Of a stretch of 64,000 bases of DNA, positions 28,249 through 36,010 are shown in pieces (the stretch's first letter is position 1; each line of letters opens with the position of its first letter). The stretch spans positions 186,001 through 250,000 of the forward strand of contig NZ_QLYR01000001.1 of the NCBI RefSeq assembly GCF_003268275.1, in the 5' to 3' direction. The translations under genes were made by a program, and so were the position numbers. The notes beneath the pieces were generated by a model. The model had not been told where the DNA came from, did not search any database, and was given only the letters and a program-made list of their open reading frames with translations. Source of the DNA: Hydrogeniiclostridium mannosilyticum. Lineage in GTDB: Bacteria > Bacillota > Clostridia > Oscillospirales > Acutalibacteraceae.

Positions 28249-28587
28249 TTGCGGATGCTGCGGGAAAAGTACGGGATTTCTCAGGAGGAACTTGGGCATC
28301 GGGTAGGCCGGGCCGGTTCGGTTATCAGCAACTATGAGAACAATCTTAAAGTTCCCACGCTGGACGTCCTCACCACCATGGCGGCGATTTATAATGTTTC
28401 GCTGGACTACTTGGTAGGCTTTGATAAAAAAGACCAGGTGCTCCTAAACGATATGACAGATCGGCAGCGTGATCTCATCCACCGGCTGGTGAAGGAACTA
28501 AAAGAGAGCACAAAGCCAAAAAGCGGAGGTTTATCTGCAGATCAGCAGGAAATTTTAAATCTGCTTATGCAGGAGTTTTCTAAATAG
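28249..28587 (+). CDS. XRE-family helix-turn-helix regulator
   Basis: About 112 residues: an N-terminal XRE domain (LREKYGISQEELGHRVGRAG, ISNYENNLKVPTLDVLTTMA) and a C-terminal helical tail (DMTDRQRDLIHRLVKELKES). The usable TTG at 28249 has a weak site. The coding frame continues upstream (IFDFGSH) to an ATA at 28228 that sits 7 nt after GGGG, with a stray ATG one frame off. Thus the gene uses TTG, a rare ATA, or has lost one base. Likely controls its own divergent promoter region. Confidence 0.82.
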   Translation: MRMLREKYGISQEELGHRVGRAGSVISNYENNLKVPTLDVLTTMAAIYNVSLDYLVGFDKKDQVLLNDMTDRQRDLIHRLVKELKESTKPKSGGLSADQQEILNLLMQEFSK

Positions 28588-28594
28588 TTTTCCT

Positions 28595-28634
28595 AAAATC
28601 GTGGGAGAGCCTTTTGGCCATCTCACGGTTTTAT
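28595..28634 (+). terminator. Terminator of the XRE gene
   Basis: The AAAATCGTG arm pairs with CACGGTTTT, with a bulge and an inner AGA/TCT plus GCC/GGC extension. It ends in T4 and A/T-rich sequence. Confidence 0.6.
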
Positions 28635-28713
28635 AATTTAAGGGGCTTGAAAGATGGCAATATGCGAATGCCTTTTGAGAATGATTTTTAATAATATTGC
28701 TTTTTAGGCATGG

Positions 28714-28738
28714 TCGTGTTAAAATGATACCAACACGA
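28714..28738 (+). promoter_or_regulatory. Dyad upstream of the LysR gene (TCGTGTT-N11-AACACGA)
   Basis: A perfect 7-bp inverted repeat with an 11-bp gap ends 4 bp before GGAGG of the LysR gene. It has the T-N11-A form of LysR sites and overlaps a possible -10, so negative autoregulation is plausible. It differs from the palindrome at the four cargo promoters. Confidence 0.5.
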
Positions 28739-28753
28739 TCTGGAGGTGTCATG

Positions 28754-29641
28754 ATGGAAATTCGGGTGCTTCGTTATTTCCTCACCGTAGCACGGGAAGA
28801 GAGTATTACCAAAGCGGCAGATGTGCTGCATATCACACAGCCCACTTTAAGCCGACAGCTGGCGCAGATGGAAGATGAGATGGGCGTGAAACTGTTTGAC
28901 CGTGGTACGCGAAAAATTGTACTGACAAATGAGGGATTGTTGCTGCGCCGCCGGGCAGAAGAAATTCTGGAGTTGGTGGATAAGACTGAACGGGAACTCA
29001 CGGAGCAGGAGGAGGCTGTCGAGGGTACAGTAACTATTGGCTGCGGCGATCTGGGAGCCATGCAAATGCTTCCGGAACTGTTTCGGTCGTTTCATGATCG
29101 CTATCCAGCCGTTACCTTTGATTTATATACCGCCACAGCCGATCATGTAAGAGATCAGATGGAGCGCGGGCTGATTGATGTGGGCCTTTTGCTGGAACCC
29201 ATCAACATGGAGAAATATGATTTTATTCGCTTAAATCAAAAAGAGCAATGGGTTGTTGTAATGCCAGCAGATGATCCTCTGGCCAGCCACGATTCTGTCA
29301 CGCCTGCGGATTTGAAAGACCTGCCGTTAATCCTGCCTCGGCGGTTGAGCGTTCAAAGTGAGCTGGCCAGCTGGTTCGGAGACGATTTTGACCAACTGAA
29401 TGTTCTGTTTACCAGCAACCTTCCTTCAAATGGTTCGGTGATGGTATGTCATAAACTTGCATATGCAATCGTGGTTAAAGGAAGTATCTCTTTGTGGGAT
29501 CAAGAAAAAATTACTTTTCGCCCGCTGAATCCCGAATTATCGGCCAGCAGTGTACTTGCATGGAAAAGGCAGCAGCCCTTTGGTTTAGCAGCATCTAAGT
29601 TTATCGAACATTTGAAACGTACTTTTGCCCATTTGGAATAA
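28754..29641 (+). CDS. LysR-family transcriptional regulator of the flavin cargo
   Basis: 295 residues: N-terminal LysR helix-turn-helix (FLTVAREESITKAADVLHIT, then QPTLSRQLAQMEDEMGVKLF) and a C-terminal periplasmic-binding-like effector domain. ATG at 28754 is 6 nt after GGAGGT. The next 16 kb contains four promoters with identical spaced LysR-type palindromes centred near -65, the classic recognition-site position for LysR activators. I infer that this protein activates all four. The inducer is unknown; given its targets, a redox or electrophile signal is possible. Confidence 0.9.
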   Translation: MEIRVLRYFLTVAREESITKAADVLHITQPTLSRQLAQMEDEMGVKLFDRGTRKIVLTNEGLLLRRRAEEILELVDKTERELTEQEEAVEGTVTIGCGDLGAMQMLPELFRSFHDRYPAVTFDLYTATADHVRDQMERGLIDVGLLLEPINMEKYDFIRLNQKEQWVVVMPADDPLASHDSVTPADLKDLPLILPRRLSVQSELASWFGDDFDQLNVLFTSNLPSNGSVMVCHKLAYAIVVKGSISLWDQEKITFRPLNPELSASSVLAWKRQQPFGLAASKFIEHLKRTFAHLE

Positions 29642-29669
29642 GGAAAAGACCAAGACGCATTCAGAACTC

Positions 29670-29736
29670 ATGCCTTACAGGCATTTACTTTCATAAAAAT
29701 TAAGTATTAGACATAGGAAAACCCTTGACCTATAAT
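29670..29736 (+). promoter_or_regulatory. Cargo promoter A (LysR-type)
   Basis: ATGCC-N5-GGCAT (29670-29684), 23 bp, TAGACA (29708-29713), 17 bp, TATAAT (29731-29736). The stretch GTATTAGACAT is shared exactly with promoters B, C and D. Drives the MerR/flavodoxin/DUF362 unit. Confidence 0.85.
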
Positions 29737-29795
29737 GTAGGTGTAGTCAAATCGAGTGAGCCACTCTTTTATGACCACGCCTACATTATTTTTTT
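29734..29795 (+). terminator. Terminator overlapping promoter A
   Basis: A 16-position stem (29734-29749 with 29772-29787, one mismatch and one wobble) with inner GAGTG/CACTC is followed by T7 (29789-29795). Its left arm overlaps the -10 box, so only transcripts entering from lysR contain the whole stem. It should stop lysR read-through while letting promoter A transcripts escape. Confidence 0.65.
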
Positions 29796-29814
29796 GCCAA
29801 ATTGGAGGCTCGAA

Positions 29815-30174
29815 ATGACGTTACAGGAAGCAAGCAGACGTTTCCACATTAAAATGGAAACCCTGGATTTCTACAAAGCGAACGGCCTGCTAAAAGGAAC
29901 AAAAACCGATGCTGGCGATACGGATTATCAAGAAGCAGAGCTGAGGCGTGCTGTTCAGCTTCACTTTCTGCTAAGCGCGGGAATGGACTTGGATGCCTTA
30001 AAGCGTCTAATTGCCCTGATGAATGCAAAAGGCAATACAGACGCTGAACAGGTGCGAATTCTGCGTAAGTGCCGGTATCAGCTGCTTGAAGAAATTCATG
30101 GAAAACAGCAGTCGCTGGATCAGGTGGATTATCTGATTCACGAGATAAAAGGTCGAAAAGTCAAAGGAGGATAA
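29815..30174 (+). CDS. MerR-family regulator
   Basis: 119 residues: MerR-type helix-turn-helix (LQEASRRFHIKMETLDFYKA, then NGLLKGT), the D-Y-Q-E-A-E-L-R-R segment and a C-terminal coiled coil. I start at ATG 29815 with GGAGG about 8 nt upstream; the frame before it overlaps the leader terminator. No cysteine pair typical of metal-sensing MerR proteins is seen, so it may respond to an organic ligand. It is the first gene of unit A and ends 4 bp before the flavodoxin gene. Confidence 0.82.
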   Translation: MTLQEASRRFHIKMETLDFYKANGLLKGTKTDAGDTDYQEAELRRAVQLHFLLSAGMDLDALKRLIALMNAKGNTDAEQVRILRKCRYQLLEEIHGKQQSLDQVDYLIHEIKGRKVKGG

Positions 30175-30178
30175 ATGT

Positions 30179-31294
30179 ATGAAAAAAATTGCATCTGCTT
30201 TGCTGGCAGTGGTGATGATGATTTCTATGGCAGCCTGTCAATCGCAGGAACAGTCGCAGCCAGAAAGCAGCGAGTCATCCATGCCGCAGAGCCAAACCAA
30301 CACACAACCGGAAAGCAGTATCGCCGCCCCGGAAGAAAGCACGGCAGGAAACCGAATTCTAATTGCGTATTTTTCACTTGGGCGCAATGCAGAATATCCT
30401 GACGATGTGGACGCCAGCACCTCTGCCAGTCTGGTGCTGGATAACGGACAACAGTACGGAACCACAGAGTATATGGCAAATTTGATTCAGCAGAACGTGG
30501 GCGGCGATGTCCATATGATTCAGACCGTCACCCCTTATCCCACCGACTTTGATGCTGTGGTAGACCAAAATCACGCAGAAATGGATGCGGGAACATTGCC
30601 CGAACTGGTGGAAAGCGATTTGGACATTTCTCAGTATGATACAGTATTCATTGGCTACCCGATTTGGGCTACCAATGCGCCGCAGGCCATTTTCTCCTTC
30701 CTGTCGGAATACGACTTATCCGGTAAGACGGTCATTCCCTTCTGTACCCATGACGGTTATGGCGCCGGCAGCAGCTACACAGATATTGCTGCGGCTGTTC
30801 CCGGAGCGGCACAGGTTCTGGACGGCCTTGCGATTGAAGCCTCCGATGTAGCGGGAGGGGCCGAACCCGTAGCGCAGTGGCTGCAAGAGATCGGTATGGA
30901 CAAAAAAGCGGAAGAAAATGTACAGGCCGAAGGAACAGCCATTACCATTACGGTTGGAGACACCGTTTTAGACGGTGTGATTTATGACACTGCCCTGGCC
31001 AAGGAAATTGAGGAGTATTTTCCTTTGACCATTTCCATGGTTGGCTTTGGTAGTCGTGAGTATTACGGCGGAGTAGATTTCTACCCGGAAAATCTGGAAG
31101 GCGGGCAAAAAACATTTGAAAATGGCGATATCACCTATTGCGAAGCCCACCACAACATGGCGATTTTCTATGCGCAGACGGATGACCCCGTGCTTTCGGT
31201 GGATGTTATCCCCATTGGTAAGGTCACGTCCGATTTGAGCATTTTTAACGAGCTTTCCGGCAATGTGGATATTACCTTTGCTCTGGCGGAGTAA
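30179..31294 (+). CDS. Lipoprotein: flavodoxin domain fused to a cyclophilin-like domain
   Basis: 371 residues. Signal peptide with lipobox SMAAC (Cys ~20) predicts a lipid anchor outside the membrane. A Ser/Gln/Glu-rich linker leads to a flavodoxin domain (ILIAYFSLGRNAEY, IGYPIWATNAPQAIFSFL, TVIPFCTHDGYGAGSS), the FMN-binding pattern of the flavodoxin_4 type. The last ~120 residues (ITITVGDTVLDGVIYDTALA, FGSREYYGGVDFY, ITYCEAHHNMAIFYAQ) form the cyclophilin-like DUF often seen as stand-alone proteins. Probably an extracytosolic one- or two-electron carrier; partners are the other lipoproteins in this regulon. Confidence 0.88.
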   Translation: MKKIASALLAVVMMISMAACQSQEQSQPESSESSMPQSQTNTQPESSIAAPEESTAGNRILIAYFSLGRNAEYPDDVDASTSASLVLDNGQQYGTTEYMANLIQQNVGGDVHMIQTVTPYPTDFDAVVDQNHAEMDAGTLPELVESDLDISQYDTVFIGYPIWATNAPQAIFSFLSEYDLSGKTVIPFCTHDGYGAGSSYTDIAAAVPGAAQVLDGLAIEASDVAGGAEPVAQWLQEIGMDKKAEENVQAEGTAITITVGDTVLDGVIYDTALAKEIEEYFPLTISMVGFGSREYYGGVDFYPENLEGGQKTFENGDITYCEAHHNMAIFYAQTDDPVLSVDVIPIGKVTSDLSIFNELSGNVDITFALAE

Positions 31295-31331
31295 TCTTCA
31301 TGTTCCATCAAATAATTGGAGGTAATTTACA

Positions 31332-32093
31332 ATGAAACGAATTTTGGCATTCTTATTAGCGGGGATGATGGTGGTTTCGCTGGCAGCGTGCAGCGAAACA
31401 GAATCCCAGGAAAGTTCTCAGCCGAGTCAAGCTCCCAGCAGTTCGCAGGTTTCTGAACCGGAGGAATCTCCTTCCTCTGAACAGCCGCAGTCCTCATCTT
31501 CCTCTGCGGAGGAAACGCCGGAAGCTGACGGCGGCGAAAGCAATATGCTGGTTGCGTATTTCAGCTATGCTGAAAATGCGGATCTGCCGGATGGTGTTGA
31601 CGCTTCCGCAACGGCAAGTATTCAGACTTGGAACGATACGATTACCGGGAACACCGGCGTTGTAGCCAATATGATCGCTGAATCCACTGGGGCTGAACTG
31701 TTCTCCATCCAGACGGTGGAAAAGTACCCGGCTTCCTATGATGAAACCATTGACCAGGGGCAGCAGGAGCGCAATGCAGACGCCCGCCCCGAACTTACCG
31801 CGCTCCCGGAAAATCTGGACGCCTATGATGTGATTTTTCTGGGCTTCCCCAATTGGTGGGGCGATATGCCTATGGCGCTGTATAGCTTCTTGGAGCAGGT
31901 CGATCTCTCCGGCAAAACCATTGTTCCCTTTGTCACCTCCGGAGGCAGCGGATTTTCCAGCACTGTAAGCACCATTGAAGGCTTAGAATCCGGCGCGACC
32001 GTTCAAGAGGGTTTGCATCTGCGTGATTCCAGCGCGACCGGCGCACAGCAGCAAGTGAACGAGTGGCTGTCCGGTTTGGGCTATGCCGGATAA
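31332..32093 (+). CDS. Flavodoxin-like lipoprotein
   Basis: 253 residues: lipobox SLAAC near residue 21, a long Ser/Glu/Pro linker, then a flavodoxin domain (MLVAYFSYAENADLPDGV, NTGVVANMIAESTGAELFSI, FLGFPNWWGDMPMALYSFLE, IVPFVTSGGSGFSST). It should bind FMN noncovalently and act on the outer face of the membrane. ATG follows GGAGG by ~8 nt. It lies between the flavodoxin-cyclophilin fusion and a DUF362 lipoprotein; the same flavodoxin-DUF362 pairing recurs at 41.6-43.4 kb. Confidence 0.9.
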   Translation: MKRILAFLLAGMMVVSLAACSETESQESSQPSQAPSSSQVSEPEESPSSEQPQSSSSSAEETPEADGGESNMLVAYFSYAENADLPDGVDASATASIQTWNDTITGNTGVVANMIAESTGAELFSIQTVEKYPASYDETIDQGQQERNADARPELTALPENLDAYDVIFLGFPNWWGDMPMALYSFLEQVDLSGKTIVPFVTSGGSGFSSTVSTIEGLESGATVQEGLHLRDSSATGAQQQVNEWLSGLGYAG

Positions 32094-32109
32094 GAAGGAG
32101 TAAGCGGCC

Positions 32110-33177
32110 ATGAAATGGAAGAAAAAATGTCTTGCATTGATAAGTGCAGCTCTGCTTGTCTTTTCGCTGACTGCCTGCAACTCGGAAGTTCAAAATGAAC
32201 CTTCTTCTGTACCGCCTGCATCTTCCTCTGTGACTTCCGACGCAGAGGAATCCCAACCCATAAGCAGTGAACAGCCGGAAGCTTCTTCGGAGTCAAGCAT
32301 GGAAAACAAGGCTCCGGCGGTTTATATGACAACGGACATCAGCCCGGAGAGTTTGATCCAAATCTATGAGGCGCTGAACCGGGAGGCCACCGGCAATGTG
32401 GCAGTGAAGATTTCCACAGGCGAACCGGGAAGCCACTATCTGGACGCGAATCTCATCAAGGATTTGGTGCAGGAGGTTGACGGCACGATTGTCGAGTGCA
32501 ATACCGCCTATGGCGGCAGCCGGGCCAGCACTGCGTATCATCTCCAGCTGGCAGCGGATCATGGCTATACGGCGATTGCCGATGTGGACATTATGGATGC
32601 GGATGGCTCGGTGAGCCTGCCGGTTGCAGGTGGAACCCGTCTAACAGAAAATCTGGTGGGCGAAAGCTATGAAGATTACGATTTCTTCATCATTCTTTCT
32701 CACTTTAAGGGACACCGAATGGGAGGCTTTGGCGGAGCAATTAAAAATATGTCCATAGGGATTGCTTCATCCTCTGGCAAGTGCCTCATTCACAGCGCCG
32801 GGGCAAGTACCACCGACCGGATGCTGAGCACCACGCCGCAGGATGACTTTTTGGAAGCAATGGCGGAAGCCGCAAAATCCGTGGCAGATGATAAGGGAGA
32901 AAATATCCTGTACATCAATGTAATGAACCATCTCTCGGTAGACTGCGACTGTATCGCCTATGGTGCAGAACCAAGTATGGAGGACATTGGAATCCTGGCA
33001 TCCCTTGACCCGGTGGCATTGGATCAGGCCTGTGTCGATTTGGTGTATGCTGCGCCGGATGGGGCCGATTTGATTGAACGGATGGAAAGCCGCCATGCGA
33101 TCCACGCACTGGAACACGCAGAGGCCATTGGGTTTGGCAGCCGCGAATATGAGCTTGTGCGTATTGATGAGCAGTAA
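32110..33177 (+). CDS. DUF362-domain lipoprotein
   Basis: 355 residues: lipobox SLTAC, Ser/Pro/Glu linker, then a DUF362 domain (VYMTTDISPESL, VECNTAYGGSRAS, HFKGHRMGGFGGAIKNMSIG, LSVDCDCIAYG, DPVALDQACVDLVY). DUF362 proteins are redox-associated and are often joined to ferredoxins; here cysteines of the C-D-C motif are kept but no 4Fe-4S ferredoxin is attached. Located outside the membrane by the lipobox. Paired with the upstream flavodoxin. A segment SAGASTTD is near, but not equal to, the FMN-attachment motif of ApbE substrates. Confidence 0.86.
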   Translation: MKWKKKCLALISAALLVFSLTACNSEVQNEPSSVPPASSSVTSDAEESQPISSEQPEASSESSMENKAPAVYMTTDISPESLIQIYEALNREATGNVAVKISTGEPGSHYLDANLIKDLVQEVDGTIVECNTAYGGSRASTAYHLQLAADHGYTAIADVDIMDADGSVSLPVAGGTRLTENLVGESYEDYDFFIILSHFKGHRMGGFGGAIKNMSIGIASSSGKCLIHSAGASTTDRMLSTTPQDDFLEAMAEAAKSVADDKGENILYINVMNHLSVDCDCIAYGAEPSMEDIGILASLDPVALDQACVDLVYAAPDGADLIERMESRHAIHALEHAEAIGFGSREYELVRIDEQ

Positions 33178-33199
33178 AGCCGAAACATAGGATTTGACA

Positions 33200-33233
33200 A
33201 AGTGCGCTTTCTTGTGATACGGAAGGCGCACTT
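33200..33233 (+). terminator. Hairpin ending unit A
   Basis: AAGTGCGC (33200-33207) pairs with GCGCACTT (33226-33233), with a long loop. There is no clear T run, so it may be a weak terminator or RNA end stabiliser. It lies just before promoter B. Confidence 0.45.
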
Positions 33234-33240
33234 CACATTT

Positions 33241-33307
33241 ATGCTTTTCAAGCATTTGGTTTGATTTATTATAGGTATTAGACATTAAAAATCTCTCGAC
33301 TTATAAT
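33241..33307 (+). promoter_or_regulatory. Cargo promoter B (LysR-type)
   Basis: ATGC-N7-GCAT (33241-33255), 23 bp, TAGACA (33279-33284), 17 bp, TATAAT (33302-33307). Drives flavodoxin, FMN-reductase-like, MATE and aldo-keto reductase genes. Confidence 0.85.
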
Positions 33308-33337
33308 AGAACCAAAGGAAGAAAGAAGGGATCACTT

Positions 33338-34075
33338 ATGAAAAAAATAATGGCAGTTCTTTTGATACTTTCACTGGTATTCTCCTTAGCTGCCTGTGGC
33401 GCCAGCGATGAAGAAACGGCATCGTCGAGCGGAACATCGCAAAATGAGCAGTCTGCAATTTCAGAGCCTGCGGTTTCCGATGAGGTAAGTTCGGGTGCAG
33501 AAGAATCTGTGCCACCACAGGAATCCGGGCAGCAGAGCCGTGTCTTGGTGGCTTACTTTTCTTGGGCGGATAACGCTGTAATTGAGGGAGCGGTGGATGC
33601 AGTCGCTTCTCCCAGCGTGGTGGCTCCCGGCAATGTCCAGCAGCTTGCAGGCTGGGTACAGGAACAAACCGGCGGCGATCTGTTTTCGATTCAAGTAACA
33701 GATCCCTATCCCAGCGATTGGGACGAATGTCTGGCCCGTGCCAATGAGGAACGATCCCGCAATGCACGTCCGGCATTGACGGAAACGGTTGAATCAATGA
33801 GCGGTTACGATGTGGTGTTTCTGGGGTATCCAAACTGGTGGTATGGCGCACCAATGGCCCTGCTGTCTTTTATCGAGCAGAATGACCTTTCCGGAAAACA
33901 GATCTATCTGTTTTGCTCTCATGGAACTGGCGGGCTTGCCAATAGTGTGGATGAGATTGAATCGGCCTTGCCGGAAAGTGCGGTACTTTCCGAGAACGTA
34001 TTTGATGTTTACGAGGAGGACGCAGCTTCCTCCGAAAATGATATTTTAGGCTGGCTGGAAGAAGTCGGCTATTAA
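33338..34075 (+). CDS. Flavodoxin-like lipoprotein
   Basis: 245 residues: lipobox SLAAC, Ser/Glu-rich linker, flavodoxin domain (VLVAYFSWADNAVIEGAVDA, VVFLGYPNWWYGAPMALLSF, IYLFCSHGTGGLANSVDEI). It is the first gene of unit B, with AAGAAGGG upstream of its ATG. It resembles the other three flavodoxin lipoproteins in architecture but differs in sequence, so these are paralogues that diverged long ago. Expected on the outer face of the membrane with FMN bound. Confidence 0.9.
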   Translation: MKKIMAVLLILSLVFSLAACGASDEETASSSGTSQNEQSAISEPAVSDEVSSGAEESVPPQESGQQSRVLVAYFSWADNAVIEGAVDAVASPSVVAPGNVQQLAGWVQEQTGGDLFSIQVTDPYPSDWDECLARANEERSRNARPALTETVESMSGYDVVFLGYPNWWYGAPMALLSFIEQNDLSGKQIYLFCSHGTGGLANSVDEIESALPESAVLSENVFDVYEEDAASSENDILGWLEEVGY

Positions 34076-34089
34076 AGGAGAGGTACGAT

Positions 34090-34626
34090 ATGAAAATCAC
34101 AGTTATCACCGGCAGCCCCCATCGGAAAGGTACATCGGCACTGCTTGCGGATGAATTTATCCGCGGCGCAAAAGAAAGCGGTCACAAGGTTTTTCGGTTT
34201 GATGCAGCGTTTGAGACGCTTCACCCCTGCCTTGGCTGCGGCCGCTGCGGTAGTACAGGCCGCTGCGTTCATCAAGACTCCATGGAGACGCTGCTCCCCC
34301 ATTTAAAAGAAGCCGATGTGGTTGTATTCGTGACGCCGCTTTACTATTTTGGGATGTCCGCCCAGCTGAAAATGGTGATCGACCGCTTTTATGCCGTCAA
34401 TTCCGACTTGATGGGAAGCAGTAAAAAATCGATCCTGCTGGCAACGGCATATGACGATCAAGATTGGACATTCAAAGCCCTGGAAGGCCACTACCAGACG
34501 GTTGTAGCCTATTTAGGCTGGAACAACATCGGTGTTTTGCTGGCTGGCGGCTGCGGCGACCGCAGGGCGGCCCAAGCCAGTTCCTATCCCATAAAGGCTT
34601 ACGAAATGGGAAAGAACTTGGTGTAA
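34090..34626 (+). CDS. Flavodoxin-fold NAD(P)H-dependent FMN reductase-like protein
   Basis: 178 residues, cytosolic (no signal). ITGSPHRKGTSALLADEF is the flavin phosphate loop of the NADPH-dependent FMN reductase family. CLGCGRCGSTGRC resembles the cysteine motif of iron-sulfur flavoproteins, and VTPLYYFGMSAQLKMVIDR is the family's second flavin contact. It probably moves electrons from NAD(P)H or ferredoxin to an acceptor. ATG after AAAGGAGAGG. In unit B it is the intracellular flavoprotein paired with an external flavodoxin. Confidence 0.88.
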   Translation: MKITVITGSPHRKGTSALLADEFIRGAKESGHKVFRFDAAFETLHPCLGCGRCGSTGRCVHQDSMETLLPHLKEADVVVFVTPLYYFGMSAQLKMVIDRFYAVNSDLMGSSKKSILLATAYDDQDWTFKALEGHYQTVVAYLGWNNIGVLLAGGCGDRRAAQASSYPIKAYEMGKNLV

Positions 34627-34667
34627 CGTAGAAACTGAATCATACAGGCAAAGCGAGGCGCACACTT

Positions 34668-35993
34668 TTGTTTTCCAGTCAGGCACTCAAAAAATTACTC
34701 ATTCCACTGGTCATCGAGCAGATTTTGGCCATGCTGGTGGGAATGACGGATACCTTAATGGTTTCCGCTGCCGGTGAAGCCGCTGTTTCCGGCGTCGCAC
34801 TGGTGGATATGGTAAACTATCTGGTCATTACCGTTTTAACCGCTGTAGCCACCGGTGGAGCGGTCATTGTTTCTCAATACCTGGGAGGCAGTCAGAAAGA
34901 AAATGCGGAAAAATCCGCAGGTCAGCTGCTGCTTATTTCTGCCTTGATTTCATTGGCGATTATGGCGCTTTGCCTGCTGTTTCGGCATCATCTGCTCCGG
35001 CTGCTGTTTGGAACAGTGGAGGAGGATGTGATGGACGCTTCCATCACCTATTTTACAATTACCGCATGTTCTTTCCCTTTTCTTGGGATATATAACGCAT
35101 CGGCAGCATTGTTCCGGTCGATGAGCAAAACCAATATGACGATGGTTGTTTCCCTGTTGATGAATGCGATCAATATTGTCGGAGACTTTATCGGCGTACA
35201 GCTTTTGCACGCAGGGGTGGCCGGGGTAGCGGTTCCTACTCTGATTTCCCGTGCGGTAGCGGCAGTTTTGATGACTTTACTGGCGCTGAAGCAAAGTAAT
35301 TTGATCATCCTTCGCGCACGGAACATTTTCGCCTGGAAGCAGGAACTGCTGGGAAAAATTCTCCGTATCGCCGTTCCCAATGGGATTGAAAACGGGCTGT
35401 TTGCATTGGGGCGGGTCATTGTCACCAGCATTGTTTCGTCATTTGGCACCGCCCAAATTGCGGCAAACGGAGTAGCGAACAGCATCGACCAGATTGCAAT
35501 CATCGTAGTGAACGCCGTCAATTTAGCGGTCATTACGGTGGTAGGGCAGTGTGTTGGCGCAGGGCTGCCGGAGCAGGCGCAGAGCTATACCAAAAAGCTG
35601 ATGAAGATTTCCTATCTGTCCACCGGAATATTGGGAGTCTGCGTATGTGCCCTATTGCCGGTTATTTTGAACTTCTATAACCTTTCGGATGAAACCTTGC
35701 GGTATGCTGCCATTTTGGTTGTGATGCACAATATATTGGCATTTGCCCTTCACCCCACATCTTTCAACCTAGCCAACAGCCTACGGGCCGCTGGGGACGT
35801 GAATTTTACCATGTTTGTGGGAATTTGCTCTATGCTGCTGTTCCGGCTGGGTTCCGCTGTTCTCTTTGGGATTGTGCTGGATTTAGGGATCATCGGCGTA
35901 TGGATTGCCATGGGCATGGACTGGCTGGCCAGATCGGCGGCGTTTCTGCTGCGATACAGAAGCGGAAAATGGCGGCTGATGAGAAGTATATAA
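34668..35993 (+). CDS. MATE-family efflux transporter
   Basis: 441 residues with 12 predicted membrane helices in the two-lobe MATE layout (VIEQILAMLVGMTDTLMVSA, GGAVIVSQYLGGSQKENAEK, second lobe from ~residue 235). MATE proteins export cationic or amphipathic compounds by Na+ or H+ exchange. Start is TTG at 34668 with GAGGC about 8 nt upstream; no ATG fits. Located in the regulon between a flavin reductase and an aldo-keto reductase, so it might export a toxic compound or flavin-like molecule, which is inference. Confidence 0.9.
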   Translation: MFSSQALKKLLIPLVIEQILAMLVGMTDTLMVSAAGEAAVSGVALVDMVNYLVITVLTAVATGGAVIVSQYLGGSQKENAEKSAGQLLLISALISLAIMALCLLFRHHLLRLLFGTVEEDVMDASITYFTITACSFPFLGIYNASAALFRSMSKTNMTMVVSLLMNAINIVGDFIGVQLLHAGVAGVAVPTLISRAVAAVLMTLLALKQSNLIILRARNIFAWKQELLGKILRIAVPNGIENGLFALGRVIVTSIVSSFGTAQIAANGVANSIDQIAIIVVNAVNLAVITVVGQCVGAGLPEQAQSYTKKLMKISYLSTGILGVCVCALLPVILNFYNLSDETLRYAAILVVMHNILAFALHPTSFNLANSLRAAGDVNFTMFVGICSMLLFRLGSAVLFGIVLDLGIIGVWIAMGMDWLARSAAFLLRYRSGKWRLMRSI

Positions 35994-36010
35994 AAAGGAG
36001 ACCTATCATT

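Noticed and set aside
32779-32810. SAGASTTD in the DUF362 lipoprotein as an FMN-attachment site
   Set aside because: Close to, but not matching, the accepted ApbE acceptor motif; the paralogue does not conserve it.
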